Of a stretch of DNA of 64,000 nt, positions 21,050 through 31,495 are shown piece after piece (position 1 is the stretch's first letter; every line of letters starts with the position of its first letter). The position numbers and the translations under genes were made by a program. The notes beneath the pieces were generated by a model, which did not search any database, was not told the origin of the DNA, and saw only the letters and a program-made list of their open reading frames with translations. The stretch comes from Cristatella mucedo (Eukaryota; Bryozoa; Phylactolaemata; Cristatellidae). The DNA lies in the NCBI GenBank assembly GCA_009760855.2, contig WPIO01000205.1, positions 62,001 to 126,000 of the forward strand, read 5' to 3'.

Positions 21050-21540
21050 CAAACGCAAGAAATTTAGTCGTGCGCTTCCTTTGCTCAACGAGTTGCAATC
21101 GCTCCCGGTCGATCAATGGATACAGTACGACCACGAGGCCAGCCGTCACTTGGCTCCTCAATACCGAAGTTTCAGCTACCTCATGCCAGGTCCTCACACG
21201 ATACTAAACTAGCTGCACCATTATTTCAAACATAACGAATGCTGGTGAGGAATGCTTGGGCACTGCAATCCTTAGACTGTGAAACTGACCTCCTAGACTC
21301 ATATAGCAACATCTCTCACACAGCCAACACTACCACATCATTTCCAGCCATCGTCCTGCGCTACTACTTCTATGCTGCTCAGTGCTCCCGACCCAGCTGT
21401 GCCTCTCATACTAGCAGTGATGAGTGAGCTCAAGTCTGGTGCTACCCGAGGAGCATAGAAAGATGCTGAGTCTTTGAGTGTGCTGTAGCAAAGTCCCAAG
21501 TGAGTCTTTAAGGCTTCTTGGAGTTACAGCAGAGGGAGGC
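21050..21540 (+). mobile_element. Degenerate LINE family B RT/3' relic
   Basis: LLNELQSLPVDQWIQYDHEA corresponds to the family B LLKELGWLPVEQRI segment. Further on the sequence keeps TGCGCTACTACTTCTATGCT and ends near a remnant of the terminal hairpin (GGCTTCTTGGAGTTACAGCA). It may be the same event as the preceding relic, or a second copy. Confidence 0.6.
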
Positions 21541-21959
21541 CCATACGTACCCATATGCACCTGCTGAATATGGCAGTGCATGCTACAGTTCGACATTATA
21601 ACAGGTCTGGGCAGCAATTTCTATAAAAAAAACTGCAACAAAAATAGAGTGCTAAATTAGAAGGTAACAAGAAGCAGATCAGTTCCAAATCAATAGAATG
21701 CCAAATCAATATGCTTGAAAATAGCACATAAATTTGGATACGATGATGATGCAAGTGCATCACACAGATTGCCTGGCTTCATGACGCGACTCGAACGGAG
21801 ACGATACAGCAGTGATGCTTCTTCAGGGGGCGAATCGAGACAGCTGTCTTTCACGAAGGCGGCCGACAGAGATAGGGGTAAAGTAGGCTGAGATTCTAGA
21901 AGACATGATCACACAGATTGTAAGGCAAAAAAGCAACGGCTAGCAGGTTTGACAGCCTC

Positions 21960-22080
21960 AGTTAAAAATTGGCAGAACAGCCGTAAAGGCTATCACCAAC
22001 ACTTGCAGCAGGCAAAGGACTCGAGCCCACGACCTGAGTCTAATGTGCTCTCATCAATCAGAACATCGTGAGATCACCAG
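21960..22080 (-). mobile_element. SINE-2 fragment
   Basis: It keeps the body CCGTAAAGGCTATCACCAAC (as read on plus) and the B-box region ACTCGAGCCCACGACCTGAG. The head is incomplete. Confidence 0.6.
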
Positions 22081-22247
22081 CTCCATTCTTCATAAAGCCA
22101 ACCGTGAAAACGCATACGGGCCACTGGATCACAAAAGTCACAAGCATGCACATCAACGAACTTCACGACCATACCTTGATCTATGGAGGTTCAACAAGTT
22201 GGAATACAAGTCGCGTATGAAGCAGAGATGGGTAAATTTGTTATTTT

Positions 22248-22440
22248 TAGATATGTTGCTTCCTGTTTACATCCTGGTTAGACAAGGCTTGCAAAATCAG
22301 CGTTTTATTTTTGACGTGTAAGTTGCCAGAACATTTTCGATCTCATTTCTTCTAACAAGTTTGTCTTTTGAAATGTACCCTAAGCAAATATTCGATTGTC
22401 GGACCAATTTTATGAGTATTGTCTCGACATTATCCCTAAA
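22248..22440 (+). repeat. Unassigned interspersed repeat, copy 1
   Basis: It shares with 39264-39440 the words TATGTTGCTTC, TTTACATCC, TTTGTCTTT, ATGATTGTCGGA-like and GACATT-CCCT in the same order and spacing. It codes for nothing visible and has no LINE/SINE signature. Confidence 0.7.
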
Positions 22441-22993
22441 TTTGTCACTGGGCTAAGCCGACCTCAATACGGCAGGCCTGTGTAACGACCTAATTGTAGT
22501 CTTGCTATTGTTACATTGCTGCCGGTGCTTGCCTGTAGCTTGCCGAGGGGCTTACTTGCCAGCCAATTACTGGCTGCACTCGGTGCGATGGCAAATTTCT
22601 GACTGATACTGTGACAGTTGCTGGCTACCCAACCTTAGTCGCCTGCTGCCTATCTGTGAGGTCACACCCAGGTGCACTGGCCACTTAACTTAATTGCTTG
22701 CCTATGTTTGATGCTAGTACCGGTCAGCCACGACCTACGACCTCAACATCCGCCTAGGACTGAGGAAACTAAGGACACTCACTCTGCGGCTGCTTGGGCC
22801 ACAGAGAGCTCTTCTCCAGTCTACCAATCTATCGGACTCATCGGCCACTGCTTCCTTCTCCTGAGGTGGCTAATGAATCGTTCAGACTATGACGGATTTT
22901 ACACTTAACAACGAATTCGTGCTTCAAAAAGGATGAAATTAAAACGTAACGGCACCGAACGAGCTACACATGACGACGACGACAGTGACTCAC
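22441..22993. other. Intron 11-12, remainder
   Basis: No recognisable element. The plus open stretch 22672-22908 has no homology I recognise and no splice context. Confidence 0.5.
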
Positions 22994-23176
22994 GGAGAGC
23001 TTGGTAGGCAACTGCCAGTACATTGCAGTTCCGTAGCGCGTCGCTGCTGGCCACGCTACGGCAGTCAGCTGCATAGCATAGGCAGCTGTACTCGACACGT
23101 TTGGTAGCAGCGCACCACTGGCCCGGCGAGCGCTGATGTATGTCTGCTGGCTCGAGACCGTGGAAGCAACCGTTTC
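22994..23176 (-). CDS. MEGF8: MEGF8 exon 11: extracellular segment between PSI modules
   Basis: Sixty-one codons begin ETVASTVSSQQTYISARRAS and end RYGTAMYWQLPTKLS. Borders are clean: CATTTTTCAG|GAAACG and CTCC|GTGAGT, both phase 0. No catalytic or cysteine signature is visible. Assignment comes from position, borders, frame and coding-like composition. Confidence 0.82.
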
Positions 23177-23564
23177 CTGAAAAATGCAGATAATTAAGTC
23201 GGCGTAATAATCAATAAGAGATCGATATCATTTTCAGTATCTCTTAAACGTCTCTTTTAACGGAGAGAACATTTCAAGTAAATACAATACCTTTCATAAA
23301 GGCAGATCCATCTCTGTGAACACGGAACTCCTGCACCAACTCAAGGCCCGGTGGAACATCACAGTCATGAACAACTAACGGGCAAGGTCATGGGAACAGC
23401 AAATACAATTTATAAGCTTTCGAAGTATTATTAAGATGACCTTAGCCAAATGCACATAAAACATAACAGGCGTTGAAAGACAGTGAATCAGTAAAAAGCT
23501 GTACACCTTTAATTTTTCTTTGCTTTTGTTCACCTGATATTTACGTAGCAAAACTTCGTCATGC

Positions 23565-24482
23565 TTGTAATGTAATGTAATGTAATGTAATGTATCTCCG
23601 TCAGTAACTTCACAAAGTCATAAAGACCGTGTGGGTGTTACGCAGGAGAGTTTTGTATAGCGCACTCACAGCCTAAGCGGCTTTCGGTACGCATTCGGTA
23701 GCCAACAGACTTCGTCTCACGCAACAAAGAGAAAGTGGGAAGCATAGCAAAGTTAAGAGAGCAGTTGAGGTAGTGAGTAGCATAGAAGTAGCACTTCAGG
23801 ACCGCTGAAAAAGATGTGCTATAGTCGGCAGTAGGAGAGTAGTTGTCGTTGCGAAAGAATTGTGGAAGCGAGTTCCACAGTCTAGGACCTGCAGAGCTAA
23901 AGCTTCTGTCGCCAACTGTCTTTAAGCGGAGGAATGGGACAGCTAATTTATTGTCCACACAGGACCTGAAGGAGCGAACAGGCTGAAACTGATGCAGCAG
24001 TTCAGCTAGGTACGAAGGAGCCAAGCCGTGGCCGGCCTTGTGGGTCAGCATAAGAACTTTGCTCAGTATCCTTTGCTCAACCGGCAACCATCCTAGCTCT
24101 TTCAGCAGAGGTGACACGTGCTCAAACCGCTGGGACTTGAAGACCAGCCATATTCATAGTCCGCTGTAGTGGCATAATAGCTTTCTTTGGTAGCCCAGCC
24201 AAAAGGGAATTACAATAACCAAGCCGAGACAGAACTAAAGAGCTAGTTAAATGTTTTACATGCCACTGTGGGAGACAGCTTCTAATCTTGGATAGGGATC
24301 GAATGTGATGGCTAGCTGTAGAGGCAGTCTTCTGAATGAAGCTTTTGAAGTTGAGGCAGCTGTCGAACACGACACCTAGATTACGAGCACGTGGTGAAGG
24401 TCGCACAATAGCATCACCTATTAGAACAGCAAAGCCTTTTAATCCAGCCACACGCTTAGGGTGTTCTATGAGCAGCTTGCAT
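23565..24482 (-). mobile_element. LINE family B, 3' third
   Basis: Minus sense: [20 protein letters not shown], a frame break near 24120, then SPLLKELGWLPVEQRILSKV and SFRSCVDNKLAVPFLRLKTV to NSPA and the stop. The terminal hairpin and a (TGTAA)n tail lie at 23573-23596. The 5' end is truncated at about 24482. Confidence 0.92.
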
Positions 24483-24559
24483 AAGGATACAACAACAACG
24501 GTAATCCAGGCATCCTGCCAATATTTCCATAGCTCTTTCCTTGAACGTAGTTCTGCCTG

Positions 24560-24645
24560 CGCAGTACCGTGGAGGGAGAGGAGGAAGAAGATGCAGGAAG
24601 AGGAGGGAGGAAGAGAGGAGGAAGAGGAGGGTGAAGGTGACTTCA
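24560..24645. repeat. Purine-rich (GGA)n simple repeat
   Basis: AGGAGGAAGA-type words repeat for about 80 bases between two oppositely oriented family B pieces. Confidence 0.85.
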
Positions 24646-24695
24646 TGACTTTGTGGAGTTACAGACGGAGATACATGACATTACATTACAAGATG
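24646..24695 (+). mobile_element. LINE family B extreme 3' end
   Basis: GACTTTGTGGAGTTACAGAC then GGAGATACATGACATTACAT: only the second hairpin strand and tail. Confidence 0.75.
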
Positions 24696-24980
24696 CTCAG
24701 TGCATGGTGAGCATGCTATTGCACAAGCAGGAAGACTTTTGCCAAGCACATTACAGAAGTCTAGATGGGATGTCACAAATACATGAACCAGTTTGGTTGT
24801 AGTGTCTTTATCTTTGCAAGTCCGAAACTTTACATGCCTACGAAGCTGAACATAGGACAGATTCGACAGTAAAGCTGATATGGACATCTAGCAAAAGGTC
24901 ATTTAGGAACAGGACACCCAAATTTCGTGCAGAGACGACAAGAGATTAGCTAGCCAAGCCCATTTGGAGGGTTCGTCTTT
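24696..24980 (-). mobile_element. Degenerate LINE A-related RT fragment
   Basis: Minus sense frame reads KDKDTTTKLVHVFVTSHLDF followed by a broken SLPACAI, matching the family A RT thumb region. Tail and 3' UTR are absent. Confidence 0.7.
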
Positions 24981-25526
24981 CAAGCATCAGAGCGAAATCA
25001 CAGCGTGTAAGCCCTGCACGTCTTAAAGTTGGTGGTCCGGAAAATAAAAGATATTTACGTATAAAGACGATGATCAGAGTAGAAATGCTCCTGCCCGAGT
25101 CATTCTACACTGACAGACATTTGAGCCGCATTAGCTGCACCACGGCAAGCTGGGTTACTCAAATGACTTCTGTTTACTTCTATCAATAGGAAATCCCTGG
25201 CGTTTTGATCAATAAATCCTGCTACTGGACATAAGAAAATGCCTCCTTCACATTCAACCGATAATAGGCAAGCTGAGACTGCGAGAGGTGCGATAAACAA
25301 AATAACGCATCGACCATATGAGCAACCACGAGATCATCCTTACCAGATATGTAGCTGCCGTTCGTGCTGCACAGCAGAAAACTGCTGCTGTGCTAGCTAC
25401 AGCAAAGCAATCGTTAGACAGGCACCGCCCTAGTCAAGAAAATGCAGCAATGTCACACGTGGTCCTAGTCACAGACACCCGCACAGCACGTATGTGCACT
25501 CGCACGAGTGTGCCCCGCGCTAGTGT

Positions 25527-25558
<32 letters not shown>

Positions 25559-25588
25559 ACGCACACACGCACACACGCACACACACTA
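25527..25588. repeat. (CA)n microsatellite
   Basis: CACACA run with CGC interruptions, starting about 30 bases downstream of the exon 10 donor in gene sense. Confidence 0.95.
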
Positions 25589-25619
25589 GACGACAGGCCT
25601 GACTTCGGGCGCATAATAC

Positions 25620-25808
25620 CAGCATTCTGAAATCGCTGTTGATGGAGAGCTTGAAGGACGAGTTGGCCACCCACGACGTCAGATACATAGAGAGCAGTGA
25701 AGGACGTCCCAGCGTGTAGACGGTGCCCGAGCTCTTCAGGACGAAGCAGCAAGAGGTCAAAGCACTGCCCGTGTACACCATAATGCCAGCGGCATTCGAA
25801 AAGAAGAC
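25620..25808 (-). CDS. MEGF8: MEGF8 exon 10: extracellular segment without cysteine-module signature
   Basis: Acceptor TTTTTTGTGCAG|GTCTTC. Sixty-three codons read VFFSNAAGIMVYTGSALTSC, a hydrophobic beta-rich run, then WVANSSFKLSINSDFRML. The donor CTG|GTATTA is unusual at +4/+5 but keeps phase 0 into exon 11. A (CA)n microsatellite begins about 30 bases into the downstream intron. Confidence 0.85.
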
Positions 25809-25864
25809 CTGCACAAAAAATCGGCCAAACCGACGTGCATTCTAGGCAGCCGGAGTGTAGAGCA

Positions 25865-26480
25865 TCAGCTCAAAACTCTACAGCTAGGCTTGTCTGTCGT
25901 GAGAGTCCCTGTTGCCACATCACACAACACAGTTGCCAACCTGCACAGGTTTCCAATCAAGCAGCATATCGACTTTAAGGTTCTGTCACTAACTTTTAGG
26001 CACCCGTCATTCTCTGGCTCCAGCCTTCCTATCAGAACTATTCCTCCAAAAGGCCAAGCATAGTACCACCTGCTGTTTTAACTCACATTGCTTAGCTATA
26101 CTTCATATGAACCTCAAATCCTTTGGAGACCGTGCCTTTAGTTCCTATGCTCTCAAAGCCTACTCCCGACTGACGTCACGAAATACCCTAGCATAACGAC
26201 ATGAAAAAAGAAGCTTAAAACACACCTGTTTGTAGCAGGATTTAGCGGCTCCTTATGATTCGTCCTGTGTGTGCTTATGCTTGCCGACACCGAGCCTGCT
26301 GCTACTGACCATATCTACATGCTGACCCTATGCACGTCACATCTAACAATAATATGGTTGATGACACTGCAAGCGTTACCACTAATCATTGGTCATGCTT
26401 TCTTTACAGCATCTGTAAAGTGCCTAGAAAGCTGTTCAGTTCTCTGAGGGTGCTATACATATGTATTAATTATTATTGTT
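25865..26480 (+). mobile_element. LINE family A 3' fragment, moderately decayed
   Basis: It opens at AAAACTCTACAGCTAGGCTT (the NSAARLVCR codons) and passes KSFGDRAFSSYA-type codons. It ends with CTGTAAAGTGCCTAGAAAGC then TTCTCTGAGGGTGCTATACA and ATTATTATTG. Confidence 0.85.
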
Positions 26481-26819
26481 ATTAGTTGTAGGCTACTGAC
26501 CGGCCCCTCTGCCGGGTGCCGATGCAATTGTGGCATATCGCCCCTCAGCTGGATGATTAAGAACCGTGGAGCATGAGTCCAAGCAGCTGTCTCACCCCTG
26601 ATGCTGCTGCTGCTGCTGCAATTCTCTGTGCAAGAGCTGCTGACTATGCAAAGAGGCACAGGGTGCGGGAAATATAAAGCTGGCAGAGCTGCCTGCGAAA
26701 GTAGCGCACTGAGGATGCCTTCGTGTTAATCCCGTGCCAGTGCACGTAATTGGGCTCGAGGTTATTAGGCGGTGAGGGGGTGAGGGGAGCTCGCACATCA
26801 TGCCATCACTGGAAGTAAG

Positions 26820-26895
26820 AGTGATAGCACTTGCCGTTCATCTGCCTGCTATACAAATGAGGCTGCTCAACCAGCTGACCTTGACTTTAAGGGAA
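26820..26895 (+). mobile_element. SINE-2 tail fragment
   Basis: CTGCTATACAAATGAGGCTG then CTCAACCAGCTGACCTTGAC match the SINE-2 end. Confidence 0.6.
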
Positions 26896-27105
26896 AGTAT
26901 AGCAGTAGACTCAAACAACCAAATGCATGCGGTGATTCGCTGGCTCCTGATAAAGCATCAAACCAATTTATAAATTTCATGCTTGACTTACAGGTTGCCA
27001 CACTCACTTTTGCCATCAGCCTACCCTTCTGCCCTCCTCACTCATCCAGTGTGCCCTCGCACCTGGATGACTGCCTGTTGTCCCGGGTATCTACTCATCT
27101 TTCCG

Positions 27106-27182
27106 ACCTTAGGTAAGGTGATTGCTCTTTGCGATCTCCACCGGTGGTCGCGGGTTCGAATCCTGCAGTGGGTGATCCTTTA
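27106..27182 (+). mobile_element. SINE-2 head with intact B box
   Basis: TAGGTAAGGTGATTGCTCTT and a perfect B box GGTTCGAATCC (27153-27163), then GCAGTGGGTGATCCTTTA. It stops where the (AAT)n tail of the next LINE begins. Confidence 0.75.
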
Positions 27183-27184
27183 TA

Positions 27185-28370
27185 ATAATAATAATAATAA
27201 TAATAATTCACTTGATAAAGCGCCCTCACAGAACTTAATCTCTCTCTAGGTGCTTTACATTTGCTGTAAAGTGAAATGCAATGGAATGGTAAGTAAAATC
27301 ATGCTTGAAAAACAAACGAAATGAATAATATGGTTAGGGGTGACATGCACAGGGTCAGCATACAAATGTGGTTAGTGGCAGCATGCACAGTGTCAGCACG
27401 CATAAGCACATCAAGGACGAATCACAGGGACCCACTAAATGCTGTCCTAAATAGGTGTGTTTTTAGGTTCCTTTTAAATGTGGTCAGGTCAGGGGATGTT
27501 CTGACGCAGGTCGGGAGGGAGTTCCAGGATTTGGGAGCATATGAACTAAATGCACGGTCTCCAAAGGATTTAAGGTTTGTATGAGGTATTTCTAGACTGT
27601 TGGATTCCGAAAAGCAGGTCGTACGATGCTTGGCCTGTTGGGGTAGTATATCTGACAGATAGGCTGGAGCCATAGAATGAAGGGACCTAAAAGTGAGCGA
27701 CAAAACCTTGAAGTCAATCCGTTGCTTGACTGGTAGCCAGTGCAGGTCGGCGAGAAGTGGAGTAATGTGGCAACTGCGACGCTCACGACAGACAAGCCTA
27801 GCTGCAGAGTTTTGCACCAGCTGCAATCGCCTGATCGCACATGCTGGTAGGCCAGTAAGCAGTGAGTTGCAGAAGTCGAGACGAGATGTCACGAATGCAC
27901 GGACCAACTTGGATGTGGTATCTTTATCTAAACAAGCCTGAATTTTAGCAATGTTATGAAGCTGAAAATAGGCGGATTTGACTGTGGAGCTGATATGGTC
28001 GTCTAACGAGAGGTCGCTTTGGAATATGACACCTAGATTTCGAGCTGATTCAACTGGAGATATGCTGGCAGAGCCAATTTTGAGAGTCAGCCTTTCCAAT
28101 CTCTGGATCTTACTGGGTTTGCCCATAACTAGTAAGTTAGTTTTATCATCGTTAAGTTTTAGAAAATTTGCTGCCATCCATGTGCGGATGTCATCAATGC
28201 ATGCAGCTAGTGAGTTTAGAGAATTTGAGGTGCTCGAAGGCTGGGAGGAATCAAAGCAAAGGTACAACTGAGTGTCATCTGCATAGAAGTGAAAGCCTAG
28301 ATTGTGCTTGGCAATCACATCAGCAAGAGGGAGAGTATAAACCGTGAAAAGAACCGAACCTAGCACGCTG
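27185..28370 (-). mobile_element. LINE family A, RT C-terminal half and 3' end
   Basis: One open stretch (27422-28370 in element sense) carries GSVLFTVYTLPLADVIAKHN, the catalytic [27 protein letters not shown] and the full C-terminus to GSL-stop. 3' UTR, hairpin and (AAT)n follow at 27185-27260. It is truncated between the RT palm motifs and abuts a SINE-2 tail. Confidence 0.94.
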
Positions 28371-28435
28371 GTTATAGCCGCTGCAAGCAGTGGTCTGCCG
28401 CTATACAAAAAGAGGCTGTTTTATCGGATGGTATT
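28371..28435 (+). mobile_element. SINE-2 tail fragment
   Basis: TTATAGCCGCTGCAAGCAGT then CTATACAAAAAGAGGCTGTT match the SINE-2 3' half. It abuts the LINE truncation point exactly, suggesting the LINE inserted into, or recombined with, this SINE. Confidence 0.65.
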
Positions 28436-28669
28436 TTTTAATTGAAATCTTGTGCTGATCGATCCTTCAGCTTGCATGAACCAAAAGTCTGGAGCTTGCA
28501 AGCTTCGGCTTCGGTCAGTTCCTGAGACCTTGCACCATTGTGCTATGGACTCATCTGCTGAGGTCTGTTTCCCTTTCTGTGAGCGCCTGGATAGAGATCT
28601 AGCACTCTTAGGGCGACTCTAAAAAAACAACCTACCAATATTATACTTATTATTACAACTATGGATGCA

Positions 28670-28900
28670 ATTTGTATGGTCCTCGCACAGAATTTGGTGG
28701 ATCTTTGTGATTCGTCTTTTGTGTGCACGTACCTGCTTACATTGTACCTGCTTACATTGTACCTGCTGCTTGGGGATGTTACCATCAATAATTTGGTAAT
28801 GCTTTCTACGCAGCATCTGTAAAGTACCTAGAAAGGGATTCTGCTCTCACTACACAACTGTATTAATTATTATTAGTGCTATTATTATAATTATTATTAT
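28670..28900 (+). mobile_element. Diverged LINE A-related 3' end
   Basis: TTTGTGATTCGTCTTTTGTG begins the 3' UTR; CTGTAAAGTACCTAGAAAGG and (ATT)n end it. A TACCTGCTTACATTG unit is duplicated near 28730-28760. Confidence 0.65.
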
Positions 28901-29102
28901 ATCATAAATTCGGTAGCTAACCAGACATCAAATTTGAAAGATTCGGTGTCGTGCCCTACTTGACTTCAGCTGCATGAGCACAGAAGCAACGAAGCCTGCC
29001 ACGCCACGCGGTGCCATGCGGTGCCACGTGGTGCCCTTGCATTAAACCGAAAGTGGCCAGCTCGTGCTCTTGCCGCTCCGGAGAAAGCCAGCGAGAGCTC
29101 AC

Positions 29103-29275
29103 CTGGTCTGGAAGGGCGTAGTTTTGAGGCGGTGAGTACAGGGCCCAGTAGAGGCCGGCAGGCGGGCCCGTGGTGAGGCACTGCTTGAGGCTGGCCGCTA
29201 GCTCGCTTAGCCCGCCCCACCAGCCGACGTAGCCGGAAACGGTGGCGGTTGCTGACAGGCAGGTGCCTGACAATG
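29103..29275 (-). CDS. MEGF8: MEGF8 exon 9: tryptophan-rich inter-PSI segment
   Basis: The peptide includes GTCLSATATVSGYVGWWGG, LKQCLTTGPPAGLYW and PPQNYALPDQ. The YVGWW and PPxNYxxPD elements occur in the stretch between PSI modules of MEGF8 proteins, from memory. Two acceptors in the same phase are possible: CTTGCAG|CATTG (used here) and TTGTCAG|GCACC, nine bases further in. Donor CAG|GTGAGC, phase 0. Confidence 0.85.
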
Positions 29276-30114
29276 CTGCAAGCACGGACACATCGAGTAG
29301 GAAAACAGCAAGACAAATCTTGTGCAAATTAAACTATGATTCAAGTCATTCGAGGGGGAGAATCCGCTGAGTGATGACTGGCTCTATTTTAATCCCATCT
29401 GTAATTAAATATTTAATCTGCATTCGAACTCGAGGTCTCATCGTTTGACAGTACACTTAGTAGTGCAAGAGGTATGACCCCATTTTTTTTGACAAGCACT
29501 GATCCCAGCGATAGGCAAAAGCAGATGCAGGCATGCATCTGCTTTTGTTATGACTAAAGTTATGACAATCCGGCTATAGACATTTAGCAGCAGCTTACTC
29601 TACAAAGGCTAAAGAAGTTAGCAACAGCCGGCTCCAAGGGTCTGGAGGTTGAGGGTTGAGTCTAAGGTCGCTGCCTATCACTTCAATGAATGTGGTACGT
29701 GGATGGCATCGCTTGCCAATGCAGCTAGGATGGCAGTTGTGTAGTGCAATCGAGATCTAAAATTGTTTTGAAAAGCATATAAAAATGCTATACCTCAGTG
29801 AACCAGTAATTAACAACGAACAAGGCATCCCTAGTACCACAACATGAGCTGGCTGCTAGAGTTCTTGATAAAGCTTCCTTTAATGCATTACCCATTCATA
29901 CATTAGGTCTCGTCCTGTGTTGCACAGAGCTACAAAACTCATTCGTCGCTGTCGTTAGAAAGATGAGCAAGGAAACGAGTAGCTGCTGGCAAGGCATCAC
30001 TTCAATGATACTGAAGCTGCATCATCAGCCATCGAACCGTGCTGCCGTGCGATTCTCTGCGGCAATCTGCGCTTCCACATGGCTGAACCCATGAGGGGGC
30101 ATGGGGAGATTATA
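29276..30114. other. Intron 8-9, nothing recognised
   Basis: Apart from weak tRNA-like words near 29640 and a short GCAGATGCAGGCATGCATCTGC palindromic region (29519-29542), no element is visible. Confidence 0.5.
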
Positions 30115-30200
30115 ATAACAACAATAATAACACACTTGATAAAGCACCCTCAGAGAACACAATCTCTTTCTAGGAGCTTTACAATTTGCTGCAAAGGTGA
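30115..30200 (-). mobile_element. LINE family A terminal fragment
   Basis: ACAATAATAACACACTTGAT then CTCTTTCTAGGAGCTTTACA, the reverse complement of tail and hairpin, stopping about 85 bases in. Confidence 0.85.
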
Positions 30201-30440
30201 GATGGGGCTAGTGAGCCTTAGCCATCCCTTGGACCGACCAAGAACGTGTAGCAAAGCTCTTCAACCACTCCCCCACCCACGAGTTGTGGCCTGTGGCAGT
30301 GGCAAGGATTGGCTACCTCTTCCTATATACATTGCTGATACCTGTACATAGACACAGTACAACTCCTAGCTGCTGCGCATAAGTCGGGCCATTATTTCGG
30401 TCCTGTTCGGCTCATGGCAGAGAAATGACAGCACACTCAC

Positions 30441-30529
30441 TCAGGGTGAAATCCGCCAACAGCTGCCAGAACACGGTGCATGCATGCCAGGCACAGCTGC
30501 CGCCGAAGTCTGGTCGCAGCGTTTGGGAG
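30441..30529 (-). CDS. MEGF8: MEGF8 exon 8: short cysteine-containing segment
   Basis: Read in the frame demanded by exon 9, this gives SQTLRPDFGGSCAWHACTVF then WQLLADFTL. The acceptor CTGTCAG|C is the only nearby AG that fits both the two bases left by exon 7 and the frame of exon 9. It makes a 62-base intron. An AG at 30558, behind a better pyrimidine tract, would break the frame. Donor CCTGA|GTGAGT, phase 1. Confidence 0.55.
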
Positions 30530-30591
30530 CTGACAGCTGCCTTGGCCACGAGCATGGCTAGATAAAAGAAACCTACTAGACACACAACTAC

Positions 30592-30710
30592 GTGCTGTAA
30601 AAGATGTCAGCACGACCAGCAATAACGACACGTGATCCATTTGGCTGGTACATCTGCATACTACAAGGAGACACAGCAGCAGCAGCAGGGCTCCAGGTGC
30701 AATTCAAAGG
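30592..30710 (-). CDS. MEGF8: MEGF8 exon 7: PSI-region continuation
   Basis: The acceptor is very good (TATCTTTTGTTCTTCAG). Only one frame is open: PLNCTWSPAAAAVSPC, then YQPNGSRVVIAGRADIFYS. The chosen donor (AGCAC|GTAGTT) is weak and leaves two bases. The exon 7/8 junction is the least certain in the model. Confidence 0.65.
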
Positions 30711-31495
30711 CTGAAGAACAAAAGATAGGGGAGGGGAAGAGTACCTGAAGTTGGTTGACATGACATTTCTTTTGTGCACCACATACACAGCTCACTCTGG
30801 ACAAGACCAGATGGGCTGGCAGTCAGTGGACCACGACCTTGAACCGCACAAGACCCGCAGTCCTGAAGTGCTATGCAGACTCCTGGACAGAATGATAAGG
30901 TTGGAGTCCCCCGGCACATCTGCAAAACACATCGAGCATGTGCTAATGCAAGCATTCACTCTGGGTATCACATTCAAAGTACATAAAGTCCTGCACATCT
31001 CTACGTGAGACCCCCTCCCCCCTCCGCCGACTAGTAAACGAAATCCTTCCATGTCAGCTGATGCTGTGGCCCAGTCCAGCCGAGGTACAAGCTCACACCT
31101 AGCACAGTAAGCACGTGAACAATGAAACAGCATGATCCTGGCATCTGGAGATCAGGCAGGAGGTAGATGGCAAGCTCCTAGCATAAGTACTTTGCACCCT
31201 GAGGACCATTGCAGTCCAGGTTCTGCCTGGGTCCAGGGTCTGGCCTTCTGTTCATTTTGTGGTGCATACTATAGCAATGGTCTTGTATGAAAACGAGAGA
31301 AATCCAACTTTGCATCTTATAGAGATGCTCCTAAATTGCCAAATATTTAGCCTCATGCAACGATGAGGATGTGATCTGCTGCATCTACCGACAGCCTTTG
31401 CTTAGCCTATAACTGGACTTCCAAAATCTTGCTAGTACTCAAGTATGGGTGTCTACAGCCAAGCGAGTTCTCAGGCAGCAGAGCGACCCAACCAC
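30711..31495. other. Intron 6-7, portion without recognised element
   Basis: Nothing identifiable between exon 7 and the family B LINE. Confidence 0.5.

Noticed and set aside
30530-30557. Longer version of MEGF8 exon 8 starting at 30557
   Set aside because: It has the better pyrimidine tract, but with exon 7 it shifts the frame away from the well-supported exon 9.
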